DNA of 64,000 nucleotides from contig NC_085060.1 in assembly GCF_963662255.1 (NCBI RefSeq), positions 10,851,630 to 10,915,629 on the forward strand, given 5' to 3'. The notes below the pieces were generated by a model. It was not told the DNA's origin and did not search any database. It saw only the letters and a list, made by a program, of their open reading frames with translations. Both the position numbers and the translations under genes were made by a program. Position 1 is the stretch's first letter, and each line of letters begins with the position of its first letter. This DNA comes from Cinclus cinclus (Eukaryota > Chordata > Aves > Passeriformes > Cinclidae). Shown here piece by piece: positions 26,148 through 36,701 of this stretch.

Positions 26148-26170
26148 GGGGACAGGGGGAGGGTTGGGGG
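26148..26170 (+). other. G-quadruplex-type motif
   Basis: Four G runs of 4, 5, 3 and 5 bases are separated by loops of 3, 1 and 2 bases, which satisfies the usual G3+ N1-7 pattern. It is isolated in AT-rich DNA and not linked to any gene start seen here. Confidence 0.7.
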
Positions 26171-29100
26171 CTTTTTCTTCCATTTTGCTCTTGTGAAGTA
26201 GTAAAAAAATTCTATGGACCATCTCAGTTTCTAAATGTATCCCCTTAAGCTACCCTCTGTTTAAATATGGTGGAGATTAGCTGTTGATATGTGCCACATT
26301 TGTTCCAGTTGCTGTACATGATACCTCACTTGTTTTCTGGTGGAGAGTTGTAAATAAGTGTTCCAAATCATTTTACTTGAAACCAGAAGATCACTCAACA
26401 GTCTTTTCCTGTCATTTGTAAATGGGCTATTGAACAGTCATGCTGTTTATGTGAAGTTCCTTCAAAATATCAAACATCAGGAAAATGAAGGTCTCCTCAC
26501 AAGGCAAAACAAGTTAATCTCACATCATCTGTTTTCCTCAGGCCTGCACATTATTTATGTTATATCATATAAGAAGGATACATATGGTATATGTTCTTTA
26601 CACATCCAGCTCCACAGAGATAAGTGTTCTCTATGCTTGCTGAGGTGATCATGTAGGAGATGAAAGAATGTTGCCTGGAGTGGAAATTCTAAAGCTGGCT
26701 TGATGCCATTCTACCTGTCAGTAGAGATTGCCTGGTTTCATTCAAACTGTAGAGAAATGCTGAGGTAGATATTCTCACATATACTAATAGTATTTGATCA
26801 ACAGTTGTATCTCAAATATGAAGCAATTTTGCTTTGAGGACAGTGGGTGGTATCTGAATGTGGCCTTTATATCGGTTCCCAAAGAACCTAGTGCTGCTCT
26901 GGTCTTATAATAGCAGATGAGATGTTTGCCATTCAGAATGGAGGGAAAGAAATGGCAGTAAACAATTTAATGTTCATGAAATGGCCTCCGACTCATCCTT
27001 GATGCATATGGTGTTTTTATTTAGTGTGTGAAAATGTAAATGCTACAGCAGCAAGCAGTAAAGAAATTCTAAATGTGAGTAGCTAATCTGCACTTACAGT
27101 AAGCTTCTGACAGGAACACCTTCATGTTTACTGTTGTTTTGTAGCACTCCCAGTCTGTAAAAGGCCTTTTTGTCCTAAAGCCTAATTTATGTGATAGTTG
27201 AGCTTCCTTCAGTATTTCAAGTAGTAGTATAATTGTCTCTGGGTACCTGGAATGGGTTTGTGGTGGACAATTGCACTCAGTTACAGTGTTGCTTATTAAA
27301 AGGCATTCATTGTGCCAGGGATAGAAGGTCTTCTTATAATTAACTTTTATAAGCTGCAGTTGCACAGAATTATATATTACGACTTTCTCTACAAATGATA
27401 TTACTTTCTGTGGGAATAAGATCAGAAAGTGGCTAAGAAATGGTCTTGATGAAGTGTCCTGGTTCGTTTAAGGACAGTTTGGGTGGGTGTCAGATTTGCC
27501 ATACAATAAGCTTGTGTAAGCACTCAATTGATCAGAAATGTTCCACAGTTTTTAACCCACTTGAAGGAACTTCAGACCATTTTTCATACTTAAATGCAGC
27601 TGAACACAGCCAGTGGTACAAACATTGATCTTGAACTACCCGTGGAAGATAGCTTACCCATAGCAGCCCCAGTTCCTGGGTGGAGAAAGGGGGACATTCA
27701 GCCCCCTCTCTTACTCCAGGCCTCTTCTCTGCCCAGGGATATACAAGACTTGAGATCAGATTGTCTGAATTCTCAACCTTCACCTTGCTTTTCATGTCAC
27801 TATGCCAGGAGAACAGTTTTGCTGCAGAGTTGACATATAACTGCTCTCTCCACTGGAAGACAAATGCTGTTGAATTTGTAGAGCAGGGATTTAATGATGG
27901 GTCTTTCCCCTCCCATATCCACTGCAACTGTTGGGCCATCATCTGTGCTGGCTGTAAGGAATTTGAGTCCTCTTCCTTTTGAGTAATTTGGAGTAAAAAT
28001 CCTAAATGTATCTGGTAAAAACCTTTGCCAATGCTATCAATGAATATGTGTTTTTCAGGAGAAAAAGAAAAAAGTATAGAAAATAAATTGTGTTCCAGTG
28101 AATCAGTATTTTCTGCCAAAAGAAACTGGGGCTTTTTTTTGAGGAAAATGGAGATCAACATCCTGTGGGGCTTTGAATATATGAATATTTATGAGTGTAC
28201 ACCTGTTTTGAGTTGAGACCTTAGTCTTTTCTTTCAAGAGTCTAAATCACTGAAACTCTATTAGAAAGTGTGTGTTCAGTTCTCTCCATGGAGAAAAATG
28301 CATGTTCCAGGAGAGCTGTCAAATTAAGCTGGTATTGTGCAGGCTTCTGGTGGACAGTCCCTCTTCACCCCAAGACACCAGCTATGGTACCCTTCTCTTA
28401 AGATACTGTGGAACCTACCCAGAGCTCTCTCTGACCACGTTTGCATCATTAATGTGTGTGCTCTCTGTGAACTCCCTGGTGATGATTTTGCTTGCACAAT
28501 TTATTTCAGAATGTGAATTTCAAGCATATCTGAATTTTAAATAGTGTGATACCTTTTAGAATTCTTTTGGGTACTATTTGTACCCTGGATTTTGATAATT
28601 TATGGTAGGCTAAAGCATTGTTTCTCTCAAGCCTGCCCCTTCTGGGCAAAGAGATTTTAATTTCTAATCTGTGTAAAATGCAAAAGTTTAGAAGGTAATC
28701 ATCAGCTTCAGAAACAGAGCACTTATGATTTTTTTTTTAGGCAACATAACATTATAAACATATTTTTAGGAGGTGGGTTTTTTGTGGCTAAAATTGAAGT
28801 GATGGCTTTCTTAGAAAGTCCATCTTTTTCTTTTGATGAGATTTGTGATTTTTCTGTATTTTTGCCTGTAGTTTTCCAGGAAGACGCTATATATGTTAGG
28901 CTGGGATTAATTTAAAAAAACAATGAATGTGTGTAGGGGTATTTTCTTTTTGGTAATTTGGGGGGTTTGCTGTTGTTTTAAAAAAAATATCAGGAAATCC
29001 TTTAAATTATCTACTACATTCAAATTTATAACCTAACATAGTTTCTTTTGGGGTTTTGAGGTCTGTATATAACCATCACTTCAGTTCTTTCTGCATGTAT

Positions 29101-29445
29101 TGAGATTTTATGAGTATTGAAAAGTTCTCATTAATCTTATTCTTTGCCTGTTATATAGTAAATCACACATTGAAATGCAGGTTAAGTGGATGCATATTTA
29201 ATTTTGGGGTCCTCTAACAGGCTAATCTCATGGCAGAGTTCTCCACTGATACTGCTCTGCTATTTTAATGCTGAAAGCCAGATACTAATTAAAACTAAAT
29301 TAATTGTATAGTTTTTGTACTTTTAAGGTTAAACAGGTTCTGTACACCATATTCTTTAAGTCTTCTTTTTCTGAAGTGTGATATTAGAACTTCTCCAATT
29401 TCTAATTTTCCAATTAATGTGTGCATGTCACTTCTTTATCTTCTA

Positions 29446-29605
29446 GGAATAACAGAATGACAGAACTGTTTGGGTTCTAAGGGACTTTATATACTACCTC
29501 ATTCCAACTCCCCTGCCATGGGTAGAGACACCTTCTACTAGGCAAGGTTGCTCCAAGTCATGTAAAACCTGGTCTTAAACACTTGCTTCATAAAAACATC
29601 TGAAA
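29446..29605 (-). mobile_element. CR1 LINE 3'-end fragment, reverse strand
   Basis: Read on the forward strand this is the reverse complement of a CR1 3' end: 'aataacagaatgacagaact', 'tgggttctaagggacttta', 'attccaactcccctgccatg', 'ggtagagacaccttctacta', 'ggcaaggttgctccaagtca', 'acctggtcttaaacact'. It is the same subregion as the tail of the 17.1-kb copy, in opposite orientation. Divergence is moderate to high and no coding sequence remains. Confidence 0.88.
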
Positions 29606-32600
29606 TCCAGTAATACAGCTCTTGCCTTGTCAGGGTTCAGTACGACTTTGTCCTCAAAACATTGATCAGAATCTAAGAAGAAAGCAACTTGCACATTTAT
29701 CCTGCTAAATCATACCATGCTTGGGAAGGGGAGCCACATGCACAACACAGCAACATGTAGAAGAAAATAGTAAGAAAAAAGAAAAATAGACTTTTATACT
29801 CTGAGAAAATTAAGAGCCTGAAATCCTGTATGAGAAGCAAAGACATTTAACATTACCTGCAACTATTTCAAGATTGCGTGACACCCAGCTCAGTTAAAGG
29901 CAGGTTTTCTTACAGATAAACCATCAAAAGTGTAGAAATGATGCCTCTGAGTTCAAGGTGGTGGATTTGGGGTTAAAGGCCCCTTATCCTTTTATTATTC
30001 TTACAGTATGAACTTACAGTAATCTTGTCTTTGCAGTTCTCTAAATGTACAGTTGATCAGAAGAAATAACAAGGTACCCAGACCTGTGCTTGCGGAGTTC
30101 AGCCTCATTGCAAGAACTGATCAAAACAGCACTTAAGCCCCGAGCAGGAGTGTTTAGTAGGACTGTTTCAGTGCTCCTGATGATCTTTCTGTAATGAACT
30201 GGTGAACTCAAAAGCTACAGCAACTTCTTTCTGGAAGAAGTAAAAATTTCAAAAGCTTGAGGAATTTTAACTGGTGTTAATCTTCCTCCCAATCTACTTT
30301 CTCCCTACCTCTCTGTTGAGATACCATTCCTGGAAAAAATAGTCTATATTTAAGATTCTTCAGGATACATTTTACTCAAGTGAGTAGATAGTGGGTATGA
30401 AAACCTGGTCCAATCAATGGTTTCTCTCCCAGGGCTCCTAGTAATGGGTTTCAGGTTTACTGTCAAATGCTATGTTAAACTTAGCAGTTACATAGGGATT
30501 ACACATCTTTATGGAGAATATGAACTACAGGTGCTTAAGTTGCATGGGCTGTGTTTTCATTCTTGGTGGTGATGAAGACTGTTCATACTTTTGTATGCTA
30601 AGGACACTATGTAATGTTAGCATTTGGATTCATCTGACTGGCCAAAATAAGGTCAGCTGCAGTAAGTGAACACTTTACAGTCATTTTCCAGGTTAAGTCA
30701 GATTTTGTCAAGGTTTTTAAAAGCTGTATCAGCAGCCCATTCAGCCTAAATAATTCAGGCTTATGATACAGTTGAGATGTGCCTAATTTTATATAAGTCA
30801 TGAATCAGATCTTGAATATCTAAAGACTAAAAATATATGTACTTCCTTACCTTGCCTCTTGAGTATTTCTGTGTTTTCCTCTGCAATGACAGGGGCTATT
30901 AAAACAGGCACACAGATACTGTTGTTACAGCATCCTGTACAGCATAGTCAAGTGAACTTACGGAATGAAACTATTTCGTATACTCTGCATAAGAACTGCC
31001 AGAATTTGACAGTTTACATTCTTTTTGGATGCAGATAACTCTGCATGCCCTAATGGCTTATCGGTTTTCCTACTTCTTGAACCACTTACTTCCTGAACCA
31101 CTCTTATGCTTTCAGGGAAGAACTTTGGGTACATTTCTGAAAATTGCAACAGTGTTCCAGATTGAACTTATCATAATTCAAAACCTATAGGTCACTGAAT
31201 GTTGGGGCATTACTGTCTTCTTCATTCAACTGCAAATAAAAGCCAGGAGGACAATTAATTACTTAAATGAGGTTGCAGTGGTTGCATTCTTATTTATACA
31301 GAAGAATTAATACTGTAGTATGCATCAGCAAAGCATGCTTCTAAATTAAAAATATACACTTACAAAATAATTACATTAGTTCCAGGGATCTGATTTAATT
31401 AGAACTGTGTGAAGATGGGAAAAAAATTCTGTCTTGAAAAATTTTTAAGATTTTCAAACAGCTCCCTTTCTATGTCAATATAAATATGAGACTTTAAGAA
31501 CAAAATAAAGCAGCTGCTCATAGAATGTTTCCTTCTGGACAAAGCCTATGCCTTGGTCAAGGGATCTGTCTAATGCATTCTCATCTCTGTTTTGAAACAG
31601 AAGAGATTTGAGACAAAGTCTTTGACTCAGGTGAAGATCTATTTCTCCAACTGCTTCCTATTCCAGGTTACCTCAAATGGTGAAAATTTTATTCTTTATC
31701 CACAAGCTTTTTGCCAAAGAAATTTTGCTGGAACTAATTAACAAAATATTCTCTTTTAAAAACGATTTTTCAAAAAGCTTTAACTTCTAGATCATATTAA
31801 AATGTAGTGCTCGTGTCAAAAATATTACACGATATGAGGCGTGATAGCAGAAGTCCTTTGAAGTGTGGTCAAGAAATAAATACTAATATAGTTTTTTTAG
31901 AAAATGAAAAATTTTACACATACTGATATTTATAAAATTGGTGTTGGTAAATACATTTGGGGAGTCCTTTTTATGCCAGTTGGGAAGGCATAATCTTTAC
32001 ACAAAAAGACCAAGGTAGACAAAAGGTGAGACTGGTAAAAACAGTTGTTACAGAGACCAGTAATTTACATGAGCTGATTCTACCAAATCAGTGAAGAATG
32101 TCAGTTAAAGATTTATGTTCCCTGATCTTCTCATCAAGTCCTGAATACTTGATGATGGAAGTGGTATTTGAATGGGGATCTGAAGAAAAATGAGTTTAAC
32201 TAGAAAAGCTAGGAATTGCAGCTTGTACTACTTGCATATTTATATCTTTGAACATACTTGCATTGAATTTTATTCATTTCTATTCAGACCACATTCCATG
32301 AATGTGTTCTTACAGGTCTACCTGTTTTTCATACATTCTATGTATGAAATCCTAAAAAGCCTGTGAATGCAGTATGTGGGTGAAACTGAATTTCAAGACA
32401 TGCCTCCATGTTACAGTGCAGAGCCTCGTAAAATAAATGGTGCTCCTTACAGTGGTTTACTTCCACAAGTATACGAATTTTGAAAGATTAGAGACAAGAA
32501 GATAAGAGTGGTAGGATAATTAAGCAAAGATTTGGGAATGGCATCCTTTTGGGATGTTTGAGTGAGATTTGAATTTGAGATGTGCTTTCACTATTTTTTA

Positions 32601-32661
32601 TGTTCTTCCCAAAAGCTGCATTCTTGAGCAGTGCCTGGAATACAATAGAATCCTGTCCCTC
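29606..32661. other. Unique AT-rich DNA, no gene supported
   Basis: Only short frames (at most 74 codons) are present. A perfect 9-bp-stem, 5-nt-loop inverted repeat lies at 32327-32349. No other repeat, RNA gene or promoter was recognised. Confidence 0.55.
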
Positions 32662-32845
32662 TGTTGTGGTTTGAAACTGGCCAAATGCCAGGTGCCCACA
32701 AAAGTCCTTCACCCACTCTCTCTCACTACAGTTGGGCAGAGGAGAGGGGAAATAAAATTAATAAAGAGCTCATGAGTTGAGGTAAGGACTGGGAGAAGAC
32801 ACTCTTAAGGGCAAAACAAGTTCACATTTAGAGGTATAAAGTAAA

Positions 32846-32851
32846 TTTATT
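32846..32851 (-). promoter_or_regulatory. AATAAA polyadenylation signal of the LTR
   Basis: TTTATT on the forward strand reads AATAAA on the reverse strand, about 185 bp from the downstream LTR edge if the element is transcribed leftwards. It supports the orientation but the motif is common in AT-rich DNA. Confidence 0.4.
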
Positions 32852-33132
32852 ATTAACAGAGTCAGACGAGGTTAATGAGAAGTAAAATAAGCCTTTAAAA
32901 CACCTTTTTTTCCCCTAGCCCGTCCCTCTTTCCCACCAACAGTGCAGGGAGACAGGGCCTGGGGGTTTTGGTCAGTTCATCACTTGAGATCTTCTGTTTG
33001 TTCTGGGAGAGGAGTCTTTCCCTCTGCTGTGTTGTGGGGTCCCTCCCACGGGCAAACAGTCTTCCCAAAACTGCTGTGGTGGGGTCACTCACCCATGGGG
33101 TGCAGTCCTCTAAGGATAGGCTGTTCTTCTTT

Positions 33133-33623
33133 GGATCCCCACGGGCTGTGGGTGGATCTCTGCATCCCCATGGATCCCCACGGGCTGTGGGTGGATCTCT
33201 GCATCCCCATGGATCCCCACGGGCTGTGGGTGGATCTCTGCATCCCCATGGATCCTCACGGGCTGTGGGTGGATCTCTGCATCCCCATGGATCCTCACGG
33301 GCTGTGGGTGGATCTCTGCATCCCCATGGATCCTCACGGGCTGTGGGTGGATCTCTGCATCCCCATGGATCCCCACGGGCTGTGGGTGGATCTCTGCATC
33401 CCCATGGATCCCCACGGGCTGTGGGTGGATCTCTGCATCCCCATGGATCCCCACGGGCTGTGGGTGGATCTCTGCATCCCCATGGATCCTCACGGGCTGT
33501 GGGTGGATCTCTGCATCCCCATGGATCCCCATGGGCTGTGGGTGGATCTCTGCATCCCCATGGATCCCCACGGGCTGTGGGTGGATCTCTGCATCCCCCA
33601 TGGATCCCCATGGGCTGCAGCTG
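33133..33623. repeat. 39-bp minisatellite, 12 units plus a partial
   Basis: The unit starts GGATCCCCACGGGCTGTGGG and continues TGGATCTCTGCATCCCCAT. Unit starts are 33133, 33172, 33211, 33250 and so on in steps of 39 to 33562. The last full unit has one extra C, and a partial unit runs 33602-33623. Units 4, 5, 6 and 10 carry T instead of C in GATCCTCAC, and unit 11 carries ATGGG instead of ACGGG. Identity between units is otherwise complete, implying recent expansion. Because 39 is a multiple of 3 and the unit lacks stops in several frames, ORFs of 293 and 253 codons (forward) and 282 and 163 codons (reverse) run through it. They are not genes. Confidence 0.97.
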
Positions 33624-33867
33624 CTTCCCCAGGCTCCTCACCAGGACCTGCAGAGGAATCTCAGCTCTGGCACCTGGATCACCTCCTGCCCCTCCTGCAC
33701 TGACCTTGGTGCTGCCGTGTTCCTTTCCCTCACATGTTCTCACCTCCTCCTCTTCTGTGGCTAGAAGAAAAACTGCTGCCTGTAGGTACCGTTGCCAAGG
33801 AGTTCCACCAGTTCAGATTCCCACAGGATCCTCAGCGCTGAGAGGTTGATCTCACGTAGGTTGGGTG

Positions 33868-34000
33868 CCGGGGAGTCTCCCGCCGCGTTGTTGCTGCCGT
33901 GCTGTGTGCAGAGGTGGCCGCCGCGGCGCTGGCGCTGTTTGACGCCTCTCCTCGGGCACGAGAAGCCGCCGGCCCTGCCCCGGCTGCAGCGCCTCGCCAC
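33868..34000. other. CpG-rich patch inside the LTR
   Basis: About 18 CpG dinucleotides lie within roughly 130 bp, in a window that is otherwise strongly CpG-poor. The patch belongs to the ERVL-like LTR and includes clustered CCGCCGCGG-type sequence. Retained CpG suggests a young insertion or one that escaped germline methylation and deamination. Confidence 0.75.
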
Positions 34001-34115
34001 CCCTGGGAAAAGCTGCCCCTGTGCTGGTTTGATTTTCTTCTTCAATGTCATTACAGAGGCGTTACCAGCCTCTCTAACTGGGCCAGCAGCACGTCCATCT
34101 TCAGAGCCTTCAGAG

Positions 34116-34120
34116 ATTGG
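34116..34120 (-). promoter_or_regulatory. CCAAT box in the LTR
   Basis: ATTGG on the forward strand, within 'cagagattggctctg', reads CCAAT on the reverse strand, close to the right end of the LTR where U3 would lie if transcription runs leftwards. Confidence 0.4.
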
Positions 34121-34318
34121 CTCTGTCGGACATGGTGGAAGCTTCCAGCAGCTTCTCACTGAAGTCACTTCCATGGCTCCCCGCTACCAAAAACCAGGCT
34201 GTACAAAAATCAACACACTCTAATAGGAAGGAATCTTAAATTCCAGGTGAAGAGGGACAAAGGCTAGGAGAGAAGGTGACTTTTCCAATAGTAAAAGCAG
34301 GGCCTAGCTGGTTGATTA

Positions 34319-34378
34319 GTTTTTTTTTGTTTGGTTTGGTTTGGTTTGGGTTGTTGGGGGGGTTTTAGTTGGGTTTAT
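34319..34378. repeat. T/G-rich (TTTGG)n run
   Basis: T8 followed by GTTTGGTTTGGTTTGG and a G7 run. It is a degenerate pentanucleotide repeat about 100 bp beyond the ERVL-like LTR. Confidence 0.8.
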
Positions 34379-34868
34379 TGTACTGCTTTTTATAGTCTGT
34401 CAAGCAGAGAGTGAGGATACTTCCAGAATATGTCATTGTATGGAGGCTGTGTATTTGAAAAGGGCATAAAAATGGCTTAACACACAGCTTCTCAAAGGAA
34501 ACTGCTATAATGAATTAGGAGGAAAGTTCATGTAGGATTGTTTTGAAATTGGAAGGGCAGATCAGACTTAACTTGATTACAGGCAGGTGGGAATTGGGTG
34601 AGGAGGTTCAAGAAAGCTTCAGCCTTTCCTTTTTCCCTGTGGCGCCAGTGGAGGGCATTTGCTCAAGATTTTGTTCCTTAACGTATGTACACACAGAATA
34701 TATGCTTGGACTTTAGAAATAACCTATATATTTTGGTTAATCTGCTCTTAGCCTTCAGTATGTCTGCAGTAAATCTATTGATTTCAGTGAATTAGACCTC
34801 TGTTAAAGAAAACCAATTAAACACGGAGCTCAAAATGGATTCCACACGTGCTTAAAGTTAAGCTTCTT

Positions 34869-34938
34869 CTTATGCTTTACTGATATGAGGCTTCTTATGC
34901 ATTACTGCTTCTTTCTTATGTTTTACTGATACGGGGCT
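34869..34938. repeat. Imperfect direct repeat, period about 46 bp
   Basis: CTTATGCTTTACTGATATGAGG (first copy) and CTTATGTTTTACTGATACGGGG (second copy) lie 46 bp apart, with a third partial CTTATGCATTACTG between them. Confidence 0.75.
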
Positions 34939-35576
34939 CACTACACTTCTCTATCCATGTGGAAAGAAATTGATATACAGGAGCTAAATTGGTTGAGTAA
35001 GTTTTGTTAGTAGGTGCATCTTCTTTGTTAGGGAAAAAAAAAAATCTTTTTTTTTTTTTAAAACCATCATTGTCATAGCTATTTAATTGGCGATCCACCT
35101 GCCTAAAGTGTCATCCAGAGTCTGTTTTTCTTATTTCTATTTTTGTTAAAGCAATTTTATTTGAAAAACTTACTTCCACAGATTTCCATTAATTTTCTTT
35201 AGTAGGTTGATGATAAAATGTACTTTACTTCATACAAGAGAAATTGCTTGTGTGTTAATTCTTGAGTAGCAGTATCTCTTATGGGCTGGATGGGCATTAA
35301 ACCCCTGATTCTCTGTATTGCATAAGATTTGGGGTTTAACAGACTGATGCAATACACACTTTTAAATGAAGTAGAAAACTACATTTGAACATCACACTGA
35401 CAGTGAAGCTTAATCTTTTGAACAGAAGAGAGTTGGGAAGCTTGGGAGAAATGTGTTCTTCGAGCAGTAGGATAAAGGTGGTAATTCAAAATTCACAGCG
35501 TTTTAAGTTGAGCAAAACCCAGCTCAAATGGGCTTCCTTTTCCTGCAGTGTTGCGTTTCTTGTGTGTTCTTTGGGG

Positions 35577-35608
35577 GTTTGTTTGTTTTTGTTTTGTTTT
35601 GTTTTTTA
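35577..35608. repeat. T/G-rich simple repeat
   Basis: GTTT and GTTTT units in tandem, ending in T6. Simple repeat. Confidence 0.8.
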
Positions 35609-36598
35609 ATCAGTGTGTCAGGTTTTTCTAATTAATGCCTGGGTATCTCATGCCTTTACACTGATAATCAAGGGGATTTACAAATATTATCTAAAATACA
35701 CTTTGGCATCGATGACTAAAATATAAAGTATCGCTTATGAATGCATAGATGGAGGAAGAGGGAAAGGCCAGGCTGGCAAAACTTCTATTTTTCAAGGTAT
35801 TATTGTAAACAAAAAAGGTATATTCCTCTTATATGGGGAAGTTTTGATCTATACCCAACTTTCCCTGGCTGTGTCCTTGCAGGAGCTTGGGAACTGCTTA
35901 GGCTGGGAGGGAGGGTGGTGCAGAGTGAGGTCTAAACTCTCTGAAATCTACCCTTGCCTCTTCTCCCGGGGCTCCTGGACCTGCTATGAGGTGTCTCACA
36001 GGGCAGGAATCTCAGTAATAGTATCCTCTGCTTTTTTCTCTTCCTTGTCCCTCTTTGGAGCTGAGATAGGGTCTCAACATCAGTAGCCTTTAACAGGCAG
36101 TGGTGTTGGTGACTGCAGCCACAGTGTGCTCACCTTGCCTCAGGACCCATGACAATGCTTCCTCTTGGTTCCCTTAGAAACACAGTATTTTGTTACTCCT
36201 TGCTGAAGAGATGTGTCATGTAAAATTGCGTACCAGGTTAAAACTGGAGGGAAATAATCCCTCACCAATATAATTTTAAATAAAGGCAATGAAAAGACCA
36301 TTCAGGTTTGCCACCCAATTACTTCTTGTAGCCGCTTGGCTGGAGTGCCATGTCAGCACCATTCCAGGCTTTTCTCTCAGCCTTGAAACAGAGCTGAAAC
36401 AAATAGTCACTACATGATAATGCGTCCTGCAAGTGTGTCATCACTACAGGATACAGAATAATATACACTGTAACCTCAGGTTTGTGATGATATAGAGGTG
36501 AAGAACAGCAAAAAACATTAGTGCCATTTTTCTTAAACTTAAAAGTATTGATAGTTATCAGGAATTTCTTCTGACACAGGGCTGCAGTTCCTGGGCTT

Positions 36599-36701
36599 GT
36601 TTTGTTTGTTTGGTTTTTTTTTGGTTCTGTTTGTTTGTTTTTTGGTTTTGTTTGTTTGTTTGTTTTGTTGGGGGGTTTTTTTGTGTGCGTGTGTCTGTGT
36701 G
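36599..36701. repeat. (GTTT)n and TG-rich simple repeat
   Basis: Tandem GTTT/GGTTTT units pass through a G6T7 run into a degenerate TG dinucleotide stretch. The 80-codon frame that starts at 36597 largely translates this repeat. Confidence 0.88.

Larger units (their letters stand above)
17581..29445. other. Mostly unique DNA, no gene supported
   Basis: Nearly 12 kb without a supportable gene. Contents noted are a T19 tract (20867-20885), a 13-bp tandem duplication TATTAATTCCTGG (21631-21656), a GC-richer part near 22010-22560 with an orphan ORF of 204 codons on the reverse strand, an AAAAC microsatellite (24926-24948), a G-quadruplex-type G run (26148-26170), and an orphan 209-codon reverse-strand ORF (27532-28161). 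Neither ORF resembles a family I know. Confidence 0.5.
32662..34215 (-). mobile_element. ERVL-like solo LTR, 1.55 kb
   Basis: The element begins TGTTGTGGTTTG and ends CAACA, so it has TG...CA termini. The flanks CCCTC (32657-32661) and CACTC (34216-34220) match at four of five bases, which fits the 5-bp target duplication of ERVL-type elements. Sequence along the whole length resembles a passerine ERVL LTR I know (for example 'gagctcatgagttgaggtaa', 'gggtccctcccacgggcaaa', 'ggaagcttccagcagcttct'). I favour reverse-strand transcription because a CCAAT box lies near the right end (34116-34120, read on the minus strand) and an AATAAA lies near the left end (32846-32851, minus strand). No primer-binding site or internal retroviral sequence flanks it, so it is a solo LTR. 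It contains a 39-bp minisatellite and a CpG-rich patch. Long ORFs inside it are by-products of the minisatellite. Confidence 0.8.

Noticed and set aside
33133..33600. CRISPR-like array
   Set aside because: Units are contiguous with no variable spacers, and the context is vertebrate LTR DNA.
32895..33743. Reverse ORF of 282 codons
   Set aside because: Same minisatellite effect on the opposite strand, and no family resemblance outside the repeat.
32942..33849. Forward ORFs of 253 and 293 codons as a repeat-protein gene
   Set aside because: They are open only because a 39-bp minisatellite lacks stops. Reverse frames are equally open, and the whole stretch lies in an LTR.
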